Below are positions 1 to 8,345 of a stretch of DNA of 64,000 nt, piece by piece; position 1 is the first letter of the stretch; each line of letters opens with the position of its first letter. Under the pieces are notes generated by a model. That model saw nothing but the letters and a program-made list of their open reading frames with translations. It ran no database searches and had not been told where the DNA came from. The position numbers were made by a program, and so were the translations under genes. Origin of the DNA: Leifsonia sp052114085 (GTDB taxonomy: Bacteria; Actinomycetota; Actinomycetes; Actinomycetales; Microbacteriaceae); NCBI RefSeq assembly GCF_052114085.1, contig NZ_JBFREB010000001.1, forward strand, positions 3,286,001 to 3,350,000, read 5' to 3'.

Positions 1-678
1 CGGACCGGGCACCGGCGCCGCATCGGAGTAGTAGTACGCATCGCCGTCGAACAGCACGGCCCCCTCATCCCCCAGTGTCCCCAGAACCAGCGAGGGGCCG
101 TGCGATGCGATGCGCCGCAACTCCGCCCAGGTGTCCGTGCGCGAGAGTCCGCCGAGCGAGACCAGGGCCAGGTCGATCCACGGGCCGACAGACTCCAAGT
201 ACTCACTCGTGCGGTACTCGGGCTCCGACGAGAAGTCGTACGAGCGCAGTATCCGCGTCGATGCCAGCTTCGGCAGCTCCGGGATGATGCCGGAGTACGC
301 GCTCGAGTGCACCAGCGAGAAACCGGATGCGTAGCGCAGGTCCTCCTCGCCGAGGCGCACGGGGTCGCTGATGGTGACCCCGCCCTGGTTCCAGCCGAGG
401 AAGCGCCGCTCCCCGTCCACCGTCTCGATCTCGGTCACGCCGTTGGGACCCGGGCGCACCGAGGACCGCGAGGTGTCGACCCCGCAGTCCTCGATGGCCT
501 GCCGCACGAAGCGCCCCTGCTCATCGTCGCCGAAGACCCCCAGGTACGCCGCATCGGCGCCGAGCTGCCGGGCGAACACCGCGACATTCACGGCGTTCCC
601 TCCCGGATACTCCACCCCACGGTCGACGAAGCGGTCGACGATGTTGTCCCCGAGACCGAGGACGCGCACCGTGCTCAT
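1..678 (-). CDS. frlD: PfkB-family sugar kinase, fructoselysine 6-kinase-like (partial)
   Basis: This ribokinase/PfkB-type kinase probably phosphorylates fructoselysine or a related fructosamine at C6. The C-terminus, including the expected DTxGAGD catalytic motif, lies beyond the window start. 226 codons are visible, beginning MSTVRVLGLGDNIVDRF with the PfkB N-terminal motif YPGGNAVNVAVFARQLGA near residue 25. The short length and early GD motif resemble FrlD rather than ribokinase. It starts 10 nt downstream of the FrlB-like deglycase gene, which supports an Amadori-product catabolic operon. The substrate is inferred from this neighbour; another PfkB sugar kinase role cannot be excluded. 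Confidence 0.8.
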   Translation of the reverse strand, partial: MSTVRVLGLGDNIVDRFVDRGVEYPGGNAVNVAVFARQLGADAAYLGVFGDDEQGRFVRQAIEDCGVDTSRSSVRPGPNGVTEIETVDGERRFLGWNQGGVTISDPVRLGEEDLRYASGFSLVHSSAYSGIIPELPKLASTRILRSYDFSSEPEYRTSEYLESVGPWIDLALVSLGGLSRTDTWAELRRIASHGPSLVLGTLGDEGAVLFDGDAYYYSDAAPVPGP

Positions 679-688
679 CGGTCGCCGC

Positions 689-1690
689 TCAGTACGCCAC
701 GACGCGGTAGTAGCGACGCAGGTCGAGCGAGTGGTCGCGCACCTTCGCGAGGTGCTTGCTGAAGCGATCGACGACCGCGTCCACCACGATCGGAGCCAGG
801 ACGCCGCGGAACTCGTCGCTCACACCCGGCAGCGCGTAGTCCTTGGTGTCGATCACGGTGACGTCGTCGCTGTACTCCTTCGAGAACGCGATGACGCGGT
901 CGGTGAGCGGGCGGGTCTCATCCTCGCCGGCGAACACGATGATGCTGGTGTCCTTCTCGATGAGCTCGAGCGAGCCGTGGAAGAACTCGGCGGCGTGCAC
1001 GCGCGTGGTCTTCAGCCACTGCATCTCTTCGAGGATGCACATCGAGTACAGGTAGGTGAAACCCCACAGCTGACCCGCTCCGGTGAGGAAGTGGTAGTCG
1101 TTGTCGGCGTGCTTCTCGGCGAACGCCTGTCCGATGGGGTCGGCCTGCTCGGTGACGGCGATGAGTGCCTCAGGGAGGGCCTCGAGGTCCTTCACCAGGC
1201 GGTCGTAGCCGTCGAACTCGCCGCGCAGCGACAGGAACTTGGCCGCGAAGGTGAGGAACTGCACGTCGAACGGCCACGCCTTGGGTGCCGACAGGAGCAC
1301 CTCGTCGACGGCGGACGCGATCGGGCTCTCGGGGTAGCCGGTGAACCCGATGGTCAGCGCTCCCTTCTCGCGGGCGAACTCGACGCACTCGAGGATGTCT
1401 TCGGTCGTGCCCGAGACGGACGCGAAGATCGCGACCGAGTCCGGACCGAACTGCGGGTCCGGCGCGAGCATGAACTCTTTGCCGATGACGGCGCGGACCG
1501 GGAACGCGGAGTGCGTCTGGAAGAAGCGCTCGTACGGCAGCGCAGCGGCGTAGGTTCCGCCCGCGCCGATGAAGTAGATGTTCTTCCAGCGGCCGGCGCT
1601 GACGCGCTCGGCCAGCTCCTCGATCTGCGGTCGGAGCGCGACGGTGCTCCGCACCTGCTCCAGGTATTCCTCTTCGTTGAAGCCCAGCAT
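689..1690 (-). CDS. frlB: SIS-domain sugar isomerase, fructoselysine-6-phosphate deglycase-like
   Basis: The 333-aa protein has two SIS folds. It is predicted to split a fructosamine 6-phosphate into glucose 6-phosphate and the free amine in the cytoplasm. The first SIS nucleotide/sugar loop is YFIGAGGTYAAALPYERF (about residues 39-56), followed by SVSGTTEDILECVEFA; the second SIS half begins near FLTGAGQLWGF. The length matches the FrlB/AgaS group. It is the first gene of the operon, preceding the kinase, with a 16-bp palindrome 25 nt upstream of the start. Assignment to FrlB rests on overall resemblance plus the PfkB partner; a glucosamine-type deaminase is the main alternative. Confidence 0.8.
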   Translation of the reverse strand: MLGFNEEEYLEQVRSTVALRPQIEELAERVSAGRWKNIYFIGAGGTYAAALPYERFFQTHSAFPVRAVIGKEFMLAPDPQFGPDSVAIFASVSGTTEDILECVEFAREKGALTIGFTGYPESPIASAVDEVLLSAPKAWPFDVQFLTFAAKFLSLRGEFDGYDRLVKDLEALPEALIAVTEQADPIGQAFAEKHADNDYHFLTGAGQLWGFTYLYSMCILEEMQWLKTTRVHAAEFFHGSLELIEKDTSIIVFAGEDETRPLTDRVIAFSKEYSDDVTVIDTKDYALPGVSDEFRGVLAPIVVDAVVDRFSKHLAKVRDHSLDLRRYYRVVAY

Positions 1691-1714
1691 GTGTCTCCCT
1701 CCACCGATCCGTTT

Positions 1715-1730
1715 TTGGTACCGGTATCAA
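1715..1730. promoter_or_regulatory. Palindromic operator upstream of the frl-like operon
   Basis: TTGGTACCGGTATCAA is an inverted repeat with 14 of 16 symmetrical positions, lying 25 nt upstream of the deglycase start and 110 nt from the divergent SDR gene. GntR-type regulators of fructosamine operons bind GGTANNNNTACC-like sites, so it may be their operator. No regulator gene is visible in the window. Confidence 0.5.
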
Positions 1731-1839
1731 TTCGTCTCAATGCTGGCACAGGGCACGACCGGACGCAAGCGGCGTTACTCCCGGAGAGCGCGGGATGCAT
1801 CCCCCTGGACGCGCACGCGCGCAGTGATTGCGTGGAGGC

Positions 1840-2736
1840 ATGCCAGAAAACCAGTTCACCTTCGACAACCCCGTTGACCGTTACCCCACCATCAAGCCCG
1901 ACGAGAAGCAGGTGCCGGAGCCGGGCCTGGAGAGCGACCTGCAGCCCGCCGCGGACCTGGGCGAGAAGAGCTACGTCGGATCCGGCCGCCTGACCGGGCG
2001 CAAGGCGATCGTCACCGGAGGCGACTCCGGGATCGGCGCCGCCGCCGCCATCGCGTTCGCGCGCGAAGGTGCCGACGTCGCGATCGTCTACCTTCCGGAC
2101 GAGGAGGAGGACGCCCAGCGCATCGCCGGCCTGATCCGGGATGCGGGACGCACCGCTGTCACCATCCCCGGCGACCTCAAGGAGCGCGCCTTCAGCGACG
2201 AAGTCGTCACGCGCGCCCTCGACGAGCTGGGCGGGATCGACATCCTCGTCAACAATGCGGGCAAGCAGATCGCTCAAGAGAGTCTGACCGACATCAACGA
2301 CGAGCAGTTCGACCACACCATGAAGACGAACATCTACGCGATGTTCTGGCTGACCCGCGCCGCCCTGCCGCACTTGCCGGCCGGTGCGACGATCATCAAC
2401 ACGACGTCGATCCAGGCCTACCAGCCGGGCGAGCAGCTGGTCGACTACGCGACGACCAAGGCGGCCATCAACGCTTTCACGAAGGCTCTGGCGCAGCAAC
2501 TCGCGCCGAAGGGCATCCGCGTGAATGCGGTCGCTCCCGGCCCCATCTGGACGCCGCTGCAGGTCAGCAAGGGACAGCTTCCGGAGGCGATCCCGGAGTT
2601 CGGGCTCGAGACGCCGATCGGCCGTGCGGGCCAGCCCGCCGAATTGGCGCCGGCATACGTCTTCCTGGCGTCGCCCGAGTCGAGCTACGTGCTCGGCGAG
2701 ACACTCGCGGTCACCGGCGGCATGCCGACGCCGTAG
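1840..2736 (+). CDS. SDR-family NAD(P)-dependent oxidoreductase (YghA/YhdF-like)
   Basis: This 298-aa short-chain dehydrogenase belongs to the elongated subfamily with a 45-residue N-terminal extension (E. coli YghA, Bacillus YhdF/YhxC). Visible motifs are the cofactor loop TGGDSGIGAAAAIAFA near residue 57, NNAG near 140, and the catalytic SIQAYQPGEQLVDYATTKAA block with Tyr and Lys near 205-210. The PGPIWTPLQ segment after the active site is typical. I chose the ATG at 1840 because homologues begin about there. A TTG 12 nt upstream is possible, since a GGAGG sits too close to the ATG to serve it well. The natural substrate is unknown. Confidence 0.88.
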   Translation: MPENQFTFDNPVDRYPTIKPDEKQVPEPGLESDLQPAADLGEKSYVGSGRLTGRKAIVTGGDSGIGAAAAIAFAREGADVAIVYLPDEEEDAQRIAGLIRDAGRTAVTIPGDLKERAFSDEVVTRALDELGGIDILVNNAGKQIAQESLTDINDEQFDHTMKTNIYAMFWLTRAALPHLPAGATIINTTSIQAYQPGEQLVDYATTKAAINAFTKALAQQLAPKGIRVNAVAPGPIWTPLQVSKGQLPEAIPEFGLETPIGRAGQPAELAPAYVFLASPESSYVLGETLAVTGGMPTP

Positions 2737-2751
2737 CCGGCGTGCTCGTTA

Positions 2752-2832
2752 TCGAAGGAGATCGGGTTGCGAATCTCCTTCGATTGGCAGTCGTGCGGGA
2801 GATTCGGGCGGTTCGCCGGCCGAATCTCCTGC
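2752..2832. repeat. Palindromic intergenic element, type 1, copy A
   Basis: This 81-bp element lies between the convergent SDR and DUF6328 genes. It holds four arms of one motif in alternating orientation: GAAGGAGAT, then GAATCTCCTTCGATT, then GGGAGATTCGG, then CCGAATCTCC, so it can fold into two adjacent hairpins. A second copy at 18139-18218 shares the central 20 bases GAATCTCCTTCGATTGGCAG exactly. Confidence 0.75.
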
Positions 2833-2883
2833 ACCGGCGCGGGTGCAGGGGTGCGGGGGGTGCGGGAGGCAGGGGCGCAGGCG

Positions 2884-3396
2884 TCAGGGGGTGGCGGGGT
2901 GGCGGCGGTGCTGGCGGCGGACAGCCAGGGGGAGGATCACCCAGATGACCAGGAGCACCACGAAGACGCAGCCCGCCGCGATCATCCCGGCGGGCGGTGC
3001 CAGCAGGAAGTCCATGATGAACAGCACGATCCCGGTGAACAGCAAGGATGCGGCTGCCAGGCAGACGATGAGGATGATGCTGCTGAGCCCGACCAGTTCG
3101 GCTTTCGCCCGCTGACGGAAGAGGAGCCGGTGCAGGCTCACCGGCGAGAGCGCCAGCAGCGTGACGATGACAGCCAGGAACACGAGCACCAGGTAGACGC
3201 CGACATCGAACGGGTCCAGCTGGGTGAACCGCTGCTGGAAGGGCAACGTCAGCAGGAACGCCGCCAGGATCTGCGTGCCGGTCTGCAGCACCCGGAACTC
3301 CTGCAGCAGCTCGTTCCAGTTGCGGTCGGCGCGCTGCGTGGACGTCTCGCTGCGACCGTCACCCGGGCTGACATCGAGACCGTCTTCCGTCGTCAT
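2884..3396 (-). CDS. DUF6328 family membrane protein
   Basis: This 170-aa protein has a hydrophilic N-terminus of about 25 residues, the family signature NELLQEFRVLQTGTQILAAF at residues 28-47, then four predicted membrane segments and a basic C-terminal tail. It matches my recollection of DUF6328, an actinobacterial inner-membrane family without known function. The gene sits 9 nt downstream of a 39-codon acidic protein gene and probably shares its transcript. Confidence 0.85.
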   Translation of the reverse strand: MTTEDGLDVSPGDGRSETSTQRADRNWNELLQEFRVLQTGTQILAAFLLTLPFQQRFTQLDPFDVGVYLVLVFLAVIVTLLALSPVSLHRLLFRQRAKAELVGLSSIILIVCLAAASLLFTGIVLFIMDFLLAPPAGMIAAGCVFVVLLVIWVILPLAVRRQHRRHPATP

Positions 3397-3405
3397 GCAG
3401 GAACC

Positions 3406-3525
3406 CTATCCCGCGTCGGAGTCGCCCTCGTCGCCCTCGGCCTGCGAGGGCTTGTCGATGATCTGCTGCTCGGTCACGGTGTCGTCGTCGTGGCGGTCGC
3501 CTTCGGTGTTTGTGGCGTCGGACAT
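3406..3525 (-). CDS. Small acidic hypothetical protein (39 aa)
   Basis: A short reading frame begins MSDATNTEGDRHDDDTVTEQ and ends GDEGDSDAG. About a third of its residues are Asp or Glu, and it has no membrane segment or cysteine. An AGGAG ribosome site lies 7 to 8 nt before the ATG. It lies 12 nt after the CDGSH gene stop and 9 nt before the DUF6328 start, so it is in line with an operon. The strong ribosome site and tight spacing make it likely to be real; its function is unknown. Confidence 0.6.
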   Translation of the reverse strand: MSDATNTEGDRHDDDTVTEQQIIDKPSQAEGDEGDSDAG

Positions 3526-3537
3526 GTGCGCTCCTGT

Positions 3538-3744
3538 CTAGGTGTCGGTGCGGAAGTGCACCGCTTTATGGCTGCCGTCGCAGAACGGCTTGATGGTCGA
3601 GATCCCGCACCGGCACAGCGCCACCGTACGGCGGTGCTGCTCGATCGGGGTCCCGTCCGGGGTCGTCAGGTCGATGTCGCCCCGGACGAGCAGGGGGCCG
3701 TCGGGGCAGGCGACGATGACCGGCTGCTCCGCGTGCCCGGTCAT
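3538..3744 (-). CDS. CDGSH iron-sulfur domain protein
   Basis: This 68-aa protein carries the 2Fe-2S ligand set C-x-C-x(n)-CDGSH: CRCG near residue 44 and PFCDGSHK near 52-59. CDGSH proteins hold a redox-active, acid-labile 2Fe-2S cluster with three Cys and one His ligand. Its start overlaps the stop of the upstream iron-containing redox enzyme gene (ATGA), so the two are translationally coupled and probably work together. This pairing is common in Actinobacteria, but its reaction is not known to me. Confidence 0.92.
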   Translation of the reverse strand: MTGHAEQPVIVACPDGPLLVRGDIDLTTPDGTPIEQHRRTVALCRCGISTIKPFCDGSHKAVHFRTDT

Positions 3745-4778
3745 GCGGGCACCGCCACCGGGTGGCGCAGCGAGCTGCGTCCCGCCTCGAAGCTCTCCAG
3801 CATGTGCAGGCCGGCGAGGCCGTCGACGTAGAGACAGGCGGCCGCGCCGAAGACGATGTCGGGCAGGAGTTCGGGATGCTGCTCCGCCAGTCCCCCGGCC
3901 AGGTCGCGACCGGCGATCTGCTCGTGCACCGCATCCGCTTCGACGTGCTCGTCGTAGTACCAGGTGACGTCGTCGTCGTAGCCGAGGCGGCGGAAGCCGT
4001 TGCCGTAGAACCGGTTCGGGATCGACGAAGTCATCTCGAATGCGGCCAGGTGGCCGGTGATGGCGCCGCGGAGGCTGCGGTTCAGGCCGAACATCGACAT
4101 CATCGTGAACGACGCGAGGGTGATCGCGGGAACGTTGTCCACGTAGGCGCCGTAGCTGTCGTCCAGACCGAGGTTGCGCATGGTGCGGCCGAAGATCTCC
4201 GCGTGGATGCGGTCCGGCCGGCCGGCGCCGTACTCGTCGGACTGGACCTCGACGAGCGCGGCCTTCGCACGCCCGGTCAGGCGGGGGATGGCCCAGGAGT
4301 GCGGGTCCGCCTCCTTGCGCGTGTAGATGGAGCGCTGGATGACGAACTCGACCGCCTGCTCCTCGGTCGCCTTCTTGGCGAGGAAGCGGGAGAGGCTCGG
4401 TCCGGCGTCCTCCGACGTGAGGTCGAAAAGGTAGGCGGCGACGGCGTCGGCGGTCGGCTCGGGCAGCTCGCCGACCGGCACGCGGTCGCGCAGCTGCCGC
4501 TCGAACGCGCGCTCGATACTGCGGCGGGTGCGGAGGAGTTCGGGATGCCACTCCCACTCGTCGTCGGCGTCGACGGTGTCGCCGTAGTGGAGGCCGTAGA
4601 GCACGTAGAGGGTCAGCTGGAGGTCGTCATCGGTGAGGAGGTCGGGCTGCGCCTGCAGGGCTTCCGCGGCCCGGCCGGAGAAGCGGTCGACCGTATCGGA
4701 GGCAGCGGACGGAAGGACCGACAGCGCCTCCAGCAGCGCCTCGCTCACCGGCCCCCGCGGGGTGATGCGTGGTGTCAT
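3741..4778 (-). CDS. Iron-containing redox enzyme family protein (haem-oxygenase-like fold)
   Basis: This 345-aa protein is all-helical and predicted to bind a di-iron site in a haem-oxygenase-like fold. Candidate metal ligands include the E and H in DRIHAEIFGRTMR (about residue 190) and the C-terminal WYYDEHVEADAVHEQ (about 275) with its E-H-x-x-x-D pattern. The ATG at 4778 follows a CGAGG ribosome site. It is the first gene of the coupled pair with the CDGSH protein. The family includes enzymes acting on amino acid or fatty acid derivatives, but no substrate can be assigned here. Confidence 0.8.
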   Translation of the reverse strand: MTPRITPRGPVSEALLEALSVLPSAASDTVDRFSGRAAEALQAQPDLLTDDDLQLTLYVLYGLHYGDTVDADDEWEWHPELLRTRRSIERAFERQLRDRVPVGELPEPTADAVAAYLFDLTSEDAGPSLSRFLAKKATEEQAVEFVIQRSIYTRKEADPHSWAIPRLTGRAKAALVEVQSDEYGAGRPDRIHAEIFGRTMRNLGLDDSYGAYVDNVPAITLASFTMMSMFGLNRSLRGAITGHLAAFEMTSSIPNRFYGNGFRRLGYDDDVTWYYDEHVEADAVHEQIAGRDLAGGLAEQHPELLPDIVFGAAACLYVDGLAGLHMLESFEAGRSSLRHPVAVPA

Positions 4779-4845
4779 ACCTCGAGAAAACCTGGGCGAC
4801 AGCAACCCGTCAAGCGCTTGCCCCTGCACCGCATGTGTGCTGCCG

Positions 4846-5820
4846 TCAGCGGCGGAGGCGACGACGGAGGATGCGCAGCGGGGTGGCGGCGCGCAGCAGG
4901 CGGCCGTCCGAATAGCGGACACCTCCGCGGATCCGGGCTCCAACGGCGAACCAGACGCAGACGGCGCGCTCCGCGAGCCACGCGGGAGCCCAGAGCGCGG
5001 CCGTCGGCGGGAAGAGCAGCCGGCCACCCGCGCGGCGGCGCCCGACTTCGGCGAGCGCGACAACGGCGACCACCCCGGCGATGATGCGCCGCGGGCGGCG
5101 GAGCGACGCGAGCACGAGCGGCAGCAGGGCCAGTTCGGCGATCAGCCGCGCCGGCTGCGCGAAGTCGTCGTATGCCTGCCGCACCCGCTGGCGCAGGAAG
5201 TGCCGAAGCTCCGGAGGACGACGGGCGACCCCGATGTGGTCCGCCGCGATGACCGTTCCGCCGATCGCCAGCACGGTGCGGATCAGCTCCAGGTTCTCGA
5301 ACAGCACGTCGCCGTCGTACCCGCCCGCATCCACCACCACGCGCCGCCGGACCGCGAGCGTCCCCGGGTAGTCGTGCCCGAGGGCGCGATTCAGGAGGCT
5401 GCGCCCGGTGTCCCAGCGGGCGTGCCAGGGAGCCGGGATGAAGACGTTCTGCGGGCGCACCAGGTCGGCTGCGTCGAGCATCCCGACCACCGCCCGCAGT
5501 GCACCCTCGTCGTAGCGCACGTCGTCGTCCGCGATGACGACGCGGTCGTGGCGTGCCGTGTGGATGCCGGTCATGACGCCGGCGACCTTGCCGTTGCGCC
5601 CGGGCCGCGGCTCGACCGGGAGGTGGCGCACGCCCGGCGGCAGCGCGCCGGCGTGCGCCGTGAAGAGCTCGGGATCCGACCCGTCGACCACCGTGATGTC
5701 GACCAGCTCGCGGAGACCGGTGAGGTAGTCGATCAGTTCAGCGAGGCCCTCGTCGTCCTGCCAGCGCAGCGGCAGGACGTATTCCGCATCGACCGTCACA
5801 CGACTTCCTCGCCCCGTCAC
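4846..5820 (-). CDS. Family 2 glycosyltransferase
   Basis: The 324-aa protein has a GT-A fold N-terminus starting with a beta strand (AEYVLPLRWQDDEGLAEL) and the DxD-type motif IADDDVRYDEGAL near residue 95, for nucleotide-sugar and metal binding. C-terminal segments around 240-285 are hydrophobic, suggesting membrane association. The GTG at 5820 overlaps the upstream DUF4383 stop (GTGA). A second GTG at 5799 has a better ribosome site (GAGGAAG) and may be the true start. The acceptor is unknown; a cell-envelope polysaccharide or glycolipid is the usual role. Confidence 0.8.
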   Translation of the reverse strand: MTGRGSRVTVDAEYVLPLRWQDDEGLAELIDYLTGLRELVDITVVDGSDPELFTAHAGALPPGVRHLPVEPRPGRNGKVAGVMTGIHTARHDRVVIADDDVRYDEGALRAVVGMLDAADLVRPQNVFIPAPWHARWDTGRSLLNRALGHDYPGTLAVRRRVVVDAGGYDGDVLFENLELIRTVLAIGGTVIAADHIGVARRPPELRHFLRQRVRQAYDDFAQPARLIAELALLPLVLASLRRPRRIIAGVVAVVALAEVGRRRAGGRLLFPPTAALWAPAWLAERAVCVWFAVGARIRGGVRYSDGRLLRAATPLRILRRRLRR

Positions 5821-6311
5821 CCGCGCGCCATGGGCCGATCGACCCTGGGCATGCGCGGGCTGAGGAAGATGCCGAGCAGGATCATCGCCACGGCCAGGAA
5901 CAGGTGGAGCCAGTTGTCGGCGCTGTTCACGGGCACGAAGTTCGCCGGGTGGTCACCGCTGAAGAACAGGCCATACACCCAGATGACGGCGTAGATGATC
6001 CCACCGAAGATCAGGAAGTTGCGCGACCCCTTCCGCGACCGGGCGAACGCGAGACCCGCCACGCCGTAGAGCAGGTGCACCAGATTGTGCAGCACCGAGA
6101 CCTGGAAGATGCCCAGCAGCAGCGCCCCGGAGTCGTGTCCCGCGAACGACAGCTCGCTGTAGTTGGTCGTCAGCCCGGGGATGAAGCCGGCGAGACCGAC
6201 GACGAGGAAGACGATCTCCGAGATGAGCGCGGCCTTCTGAAGAGCGGTTTCCGCATAGCGGTGGTCGTCACGGTCGGCGGAACTCCGGTCGGAGGGGTGT
6301 GCGGTGGTCAT
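5817..6311 (-). CDS. DUF4383 domain-containing membrane protein
   Basis: This 164-aa protein has four predicted membrane helices: about 25-45, 63-85 (with LHNLVHLLYGVAGLAFA), 95-113 and 132-150. The HNLVHLLYG motif is characteristic of DUF4383. The ATG at 6311 is preceded by AAAGGAG, which fixes the start; an upstream in-frame start would add 10 unconserved residues. It is coupled to the GT2 gene by a 4-nt overlap. Function unknown. Confidence 0.88.
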   Translation of the reverse strand: MTTAHPSDRSSADRDDHRYAETALQKAALISEIVFLVVGLAGFIPGLTTNYSELSFAGHDSGALLLGIFQVSVLHNLVHLLYGVAGLAFARSRKGSRNFLIFGGIIYAVIWVYGLFFSGDHPANFVPVNSADNWLHLFLAVAMILLGIFLSPRMPRVDRPMARG

Positions 6312-6383
6312 AATGACTCCTTTCCGTCGCGATCCACGCAACCCGCGCTGTGGGTTCGAGGGGAGGGCTTGACAAAACGTCGA

Positions 6384-6725
6384 TCAAACCTCGGATTCAC
6401 TGAGCCGGGGTGAGTAGAGCGTCGCACCGGCGCGGAGACGGAGCTCGTCGGTGAACGACTCCAGATCCGTCCACAGCACCAGGAAGGAGCCGCGCGCCCG
6501 CCAGCGCAGGAAGCGCGCGATGAGCGCCGGCGCATCCACCCCGGTCCGCTCGTAACCGTCGAACGAGCTGTGGGCGTGGGGACTCACCACCAGGCCATGC
6601 AGTCGCGCTGCCGCCAGCATGCCGTCCGGCGGACCGTCGAGGACGAACCGGGCGTCCACCACCTGGCCCAGCCGCTCGCCGGACGCAGCGAGCACCGGAC
6701 TGCCCAGCAGGTCACTCAGGATCAT
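6384..6725 (-). CDS. PRC-barrel-like protein
   Basis: The 113-aa protein starts MILSDLLGSPVLAASGERLG and continues VVDARFVLDG, the strand pattern of a PRC-barrel domain. The second half has a basic, tryptophan-containing stretch FLRWRARGSFLVLWTDLES. Its start overlaps the previous gene in the operon by 14 nt. It is the last gene of a lipoprotein-NRAMP-PRC-PRC operon, which suggests an accessory role to the metal transporter. Confidence 0.7.
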   Translation of the reverse strand: MILSDLLGSPVLAASGERLGQVVDARFVLDGPPDGMLAAARLHGLVVSPHAHSSFDGYERTGVDAPALIARFLRWRARGSFLVLWTDLESFTDELRLRAGATLYSPRLSESEV

Positions 6726-7116
6726 GGCGGCCTCCCGGTATGCGGGCGATGATGTGGTCGCGCATCCACCGCTCGGTCCAGCTCGCGTCGAGCGAGTCGG
6801 CATCGACCCCGACCCTGACGACGATGTCCGGGTCGGAGACGACGGCCCAGGGGATGCGGATGAACCGCGAATCCGGCAGCCGACCGCCGAACACGCGGGT
6901 CAGCAGGATGGGACCGGTGAGCAGCGCCGAGATGACCGGCGCCCTCTGGGGGTCCAGGTGGGCCGGGTCGTCCGGCGTCGTCAGCTCCACGTCGTCGACC
7001 GTACTGACGGGCACGCCCTTCGGGTCGAGGATCTGCCGGTCGAGGAGGTCGAGCCCGGCGTCGAGGACGCGCCCGGCGACGGGTGGCGGCGCGGGGAGGT
7101 TGCGGCGATCTGTCAT
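6712..7116 (-). CDS. Hypothetical protein, PRC-like, NRAMP-linked
   Basis: The 134-aa cytoplasmic protein contains DLLDRQILDPKGVPVSTVDDVELT near residues 22-45, which resembles a PRC-barrel entry (device for protein or membrane docking), and a C-terminal amphipathic part with WTERWMRDHIIARIPGG. The start overlaps the NRAMP transporter stop by 4 nt (ATGA). I know such two-gene PRC tails beside NRAMP transporters in Actinobacteria, but not a tested function. Confidence 0.65.
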   Translation of the reverse strand: MTDRRNLPAPPPVAGRVLDAGLDLLDRQILDPKGVPVSTVDDVELTTPDDPAHLDPQRAPVISALLTGPILLTRVFGGRLPDSRFIRIPWAVVSDPDIVVRVGVDADSLDASWTERWMRDHIIARIPGGRHDPE

Positions 7117-8345
7117 GCGCCTGCTCCCGTCACGATCATGAGGGGGATGGCGGCGATCGACGCCAGCAGGATGATGCCGAGGTAGATGAGCCCGAAGAAG
7201 TTGGTCACCCGGCCGTTCACATTGTCGCCCATGTATTTCGGGTCGTTGGCGACGATGAGGATCGGCAGGTAGGTGAGCGGCAGGGCGATGGCCGAGAAGA
7301 CGACCGAGAACTCGGTGACCTGCACCGGGTCGACGCCCGTGAACAGGATGCCGAGCGCGACCACGAGCGACAGGATGATCACCACGTGGAACCGCGAAGC
7401 CGACGCCGGACGCCGGAACTTGCCCCAGGGCCAGCCGAAGAACTGGGCGATGGTGTAGCCGCTCGACAGCGTCACCTCCAGCGCTGCGCCGAACGTGGCC
7501 GCGACGAAACCGAGGATGGCGACGATGAGTCCGACCTTGCCGAGCGCCTGGGCCACCGGCAGCGCGGTCTCGAACAGCGATTCCACCGCGATGCCCTTCG
7601 GCAGAAGCACGACGGCGGCGCACGCGGCGATCGACAGGGTCAGCAGACCGCCGAGCGGGAAGCCGACGAGCACATTGATGCGGGACTGTGCGAGGTCCTT
7701 GGTCTTCCACTTCTCCTCGATCGCACCGGAGGAGAAGAAGAACACCTCGTACGGCGTCATCGCCGCGCCGAACAGGGCGACCGCGTAATACCAGTACGTG
7801 CCGGCCGACTCGTCGGTGTGCGGAGACGGCTGGAACAGCACCTGGGAACCGAGCGACGACCAGTCGGGATGCAGGGCGAACAGCGCGACGGCGAAGACGA
7901 CGAGGGCGAGCCCGAGCATCCCGGTGACGTTCTCGAGAATGGAGAACTTCACGCGCCAGACCACGAGCCACACCGCGAACGCCGCCACCGGGAACCACAG
8001 CACCGGCGCGATGCTCGAGGCGAGCTGAAGGGCCAGGGCGATGCCGCCGACCTCCGCCGCCAGTGTGAGCAGGTTGATCAGGAACGACGCCGACAAGTTC
8101 GCAAGGGCCATGCGCGCACCGAGACGCTCGCGGATGATCTCGAAGGTCGCGCGCCCGCTGACCGCGGCAACGCGTCCGGACATCTGGGCGAACAGGCAGA
8201 TGCCGATGACGCCAACGATGACCACCCAGGTCAGCGTCAGTCCGAAGCGGGAGCCGACGACGCTGCTGGTGACGAGGTCACCGATGTCGACGAAGCCTCC
8301 GATCGCCGTGAGGACGCCGAGCGCGACGGCGAAGAGCGCCTTCAC
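7113..8345 (-). CDS. NRAMP-family divalent metal (Mn/Fe) transporter
   Basis: This 410-aa protein has about 11 membrane helices. Helix 1 begins GVLTAIGGFVDIGDLVTSSV, aligning with the NRAMP DPGN loop, but the metal-binding DPGN is replaced by D-I-G-D. Helix 6 carries GAAMTPYEVFFFSSG where canonical members have an A/M-P-H motif. These differences suggest altered metal choice, as in the magnesium- or non-canonical NRAMP-related branch. The GTG at 8345 overlaps the upstream lipoprotein stop (GTGA). It heads toward two PRC-like genes. Confidence 0.8.
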   Translation of the reverse strand: MKALFAVALGVLTAIGGFVDIGDLVTSSVVGSRFGLTLTWVVIVGVIGICLFAQMSGRVAAVSGRATFEIIRERLGARMALANLSASFLINLLTLAAEVGGIALALQLASSIAPVLWFPVAAFAVWLVVWRVKFSILENVTGMLGLALVVFAVALFALHPDWSSLGSQVLFQPSPHTDESAGTYWYYAVALFGAAMTPYEVFFFSSGAIEEKWKTKDLAQSRINVLVGFPLGGLLTLSIAACAAVVLLPKGIAVESLFETALPVAQALGKVGLIVAILGFVAATFGAALEVTLSSGYTIAQFFGWPWGKFRRPASASRFHVVIILSLVVALGILFTGVDPVQVTEFSVVFSAIALPLTYLPILIVANDPKYMGDNVNGRVTNFFGLIYLGIILLASIAAIPLMIVTGAGA

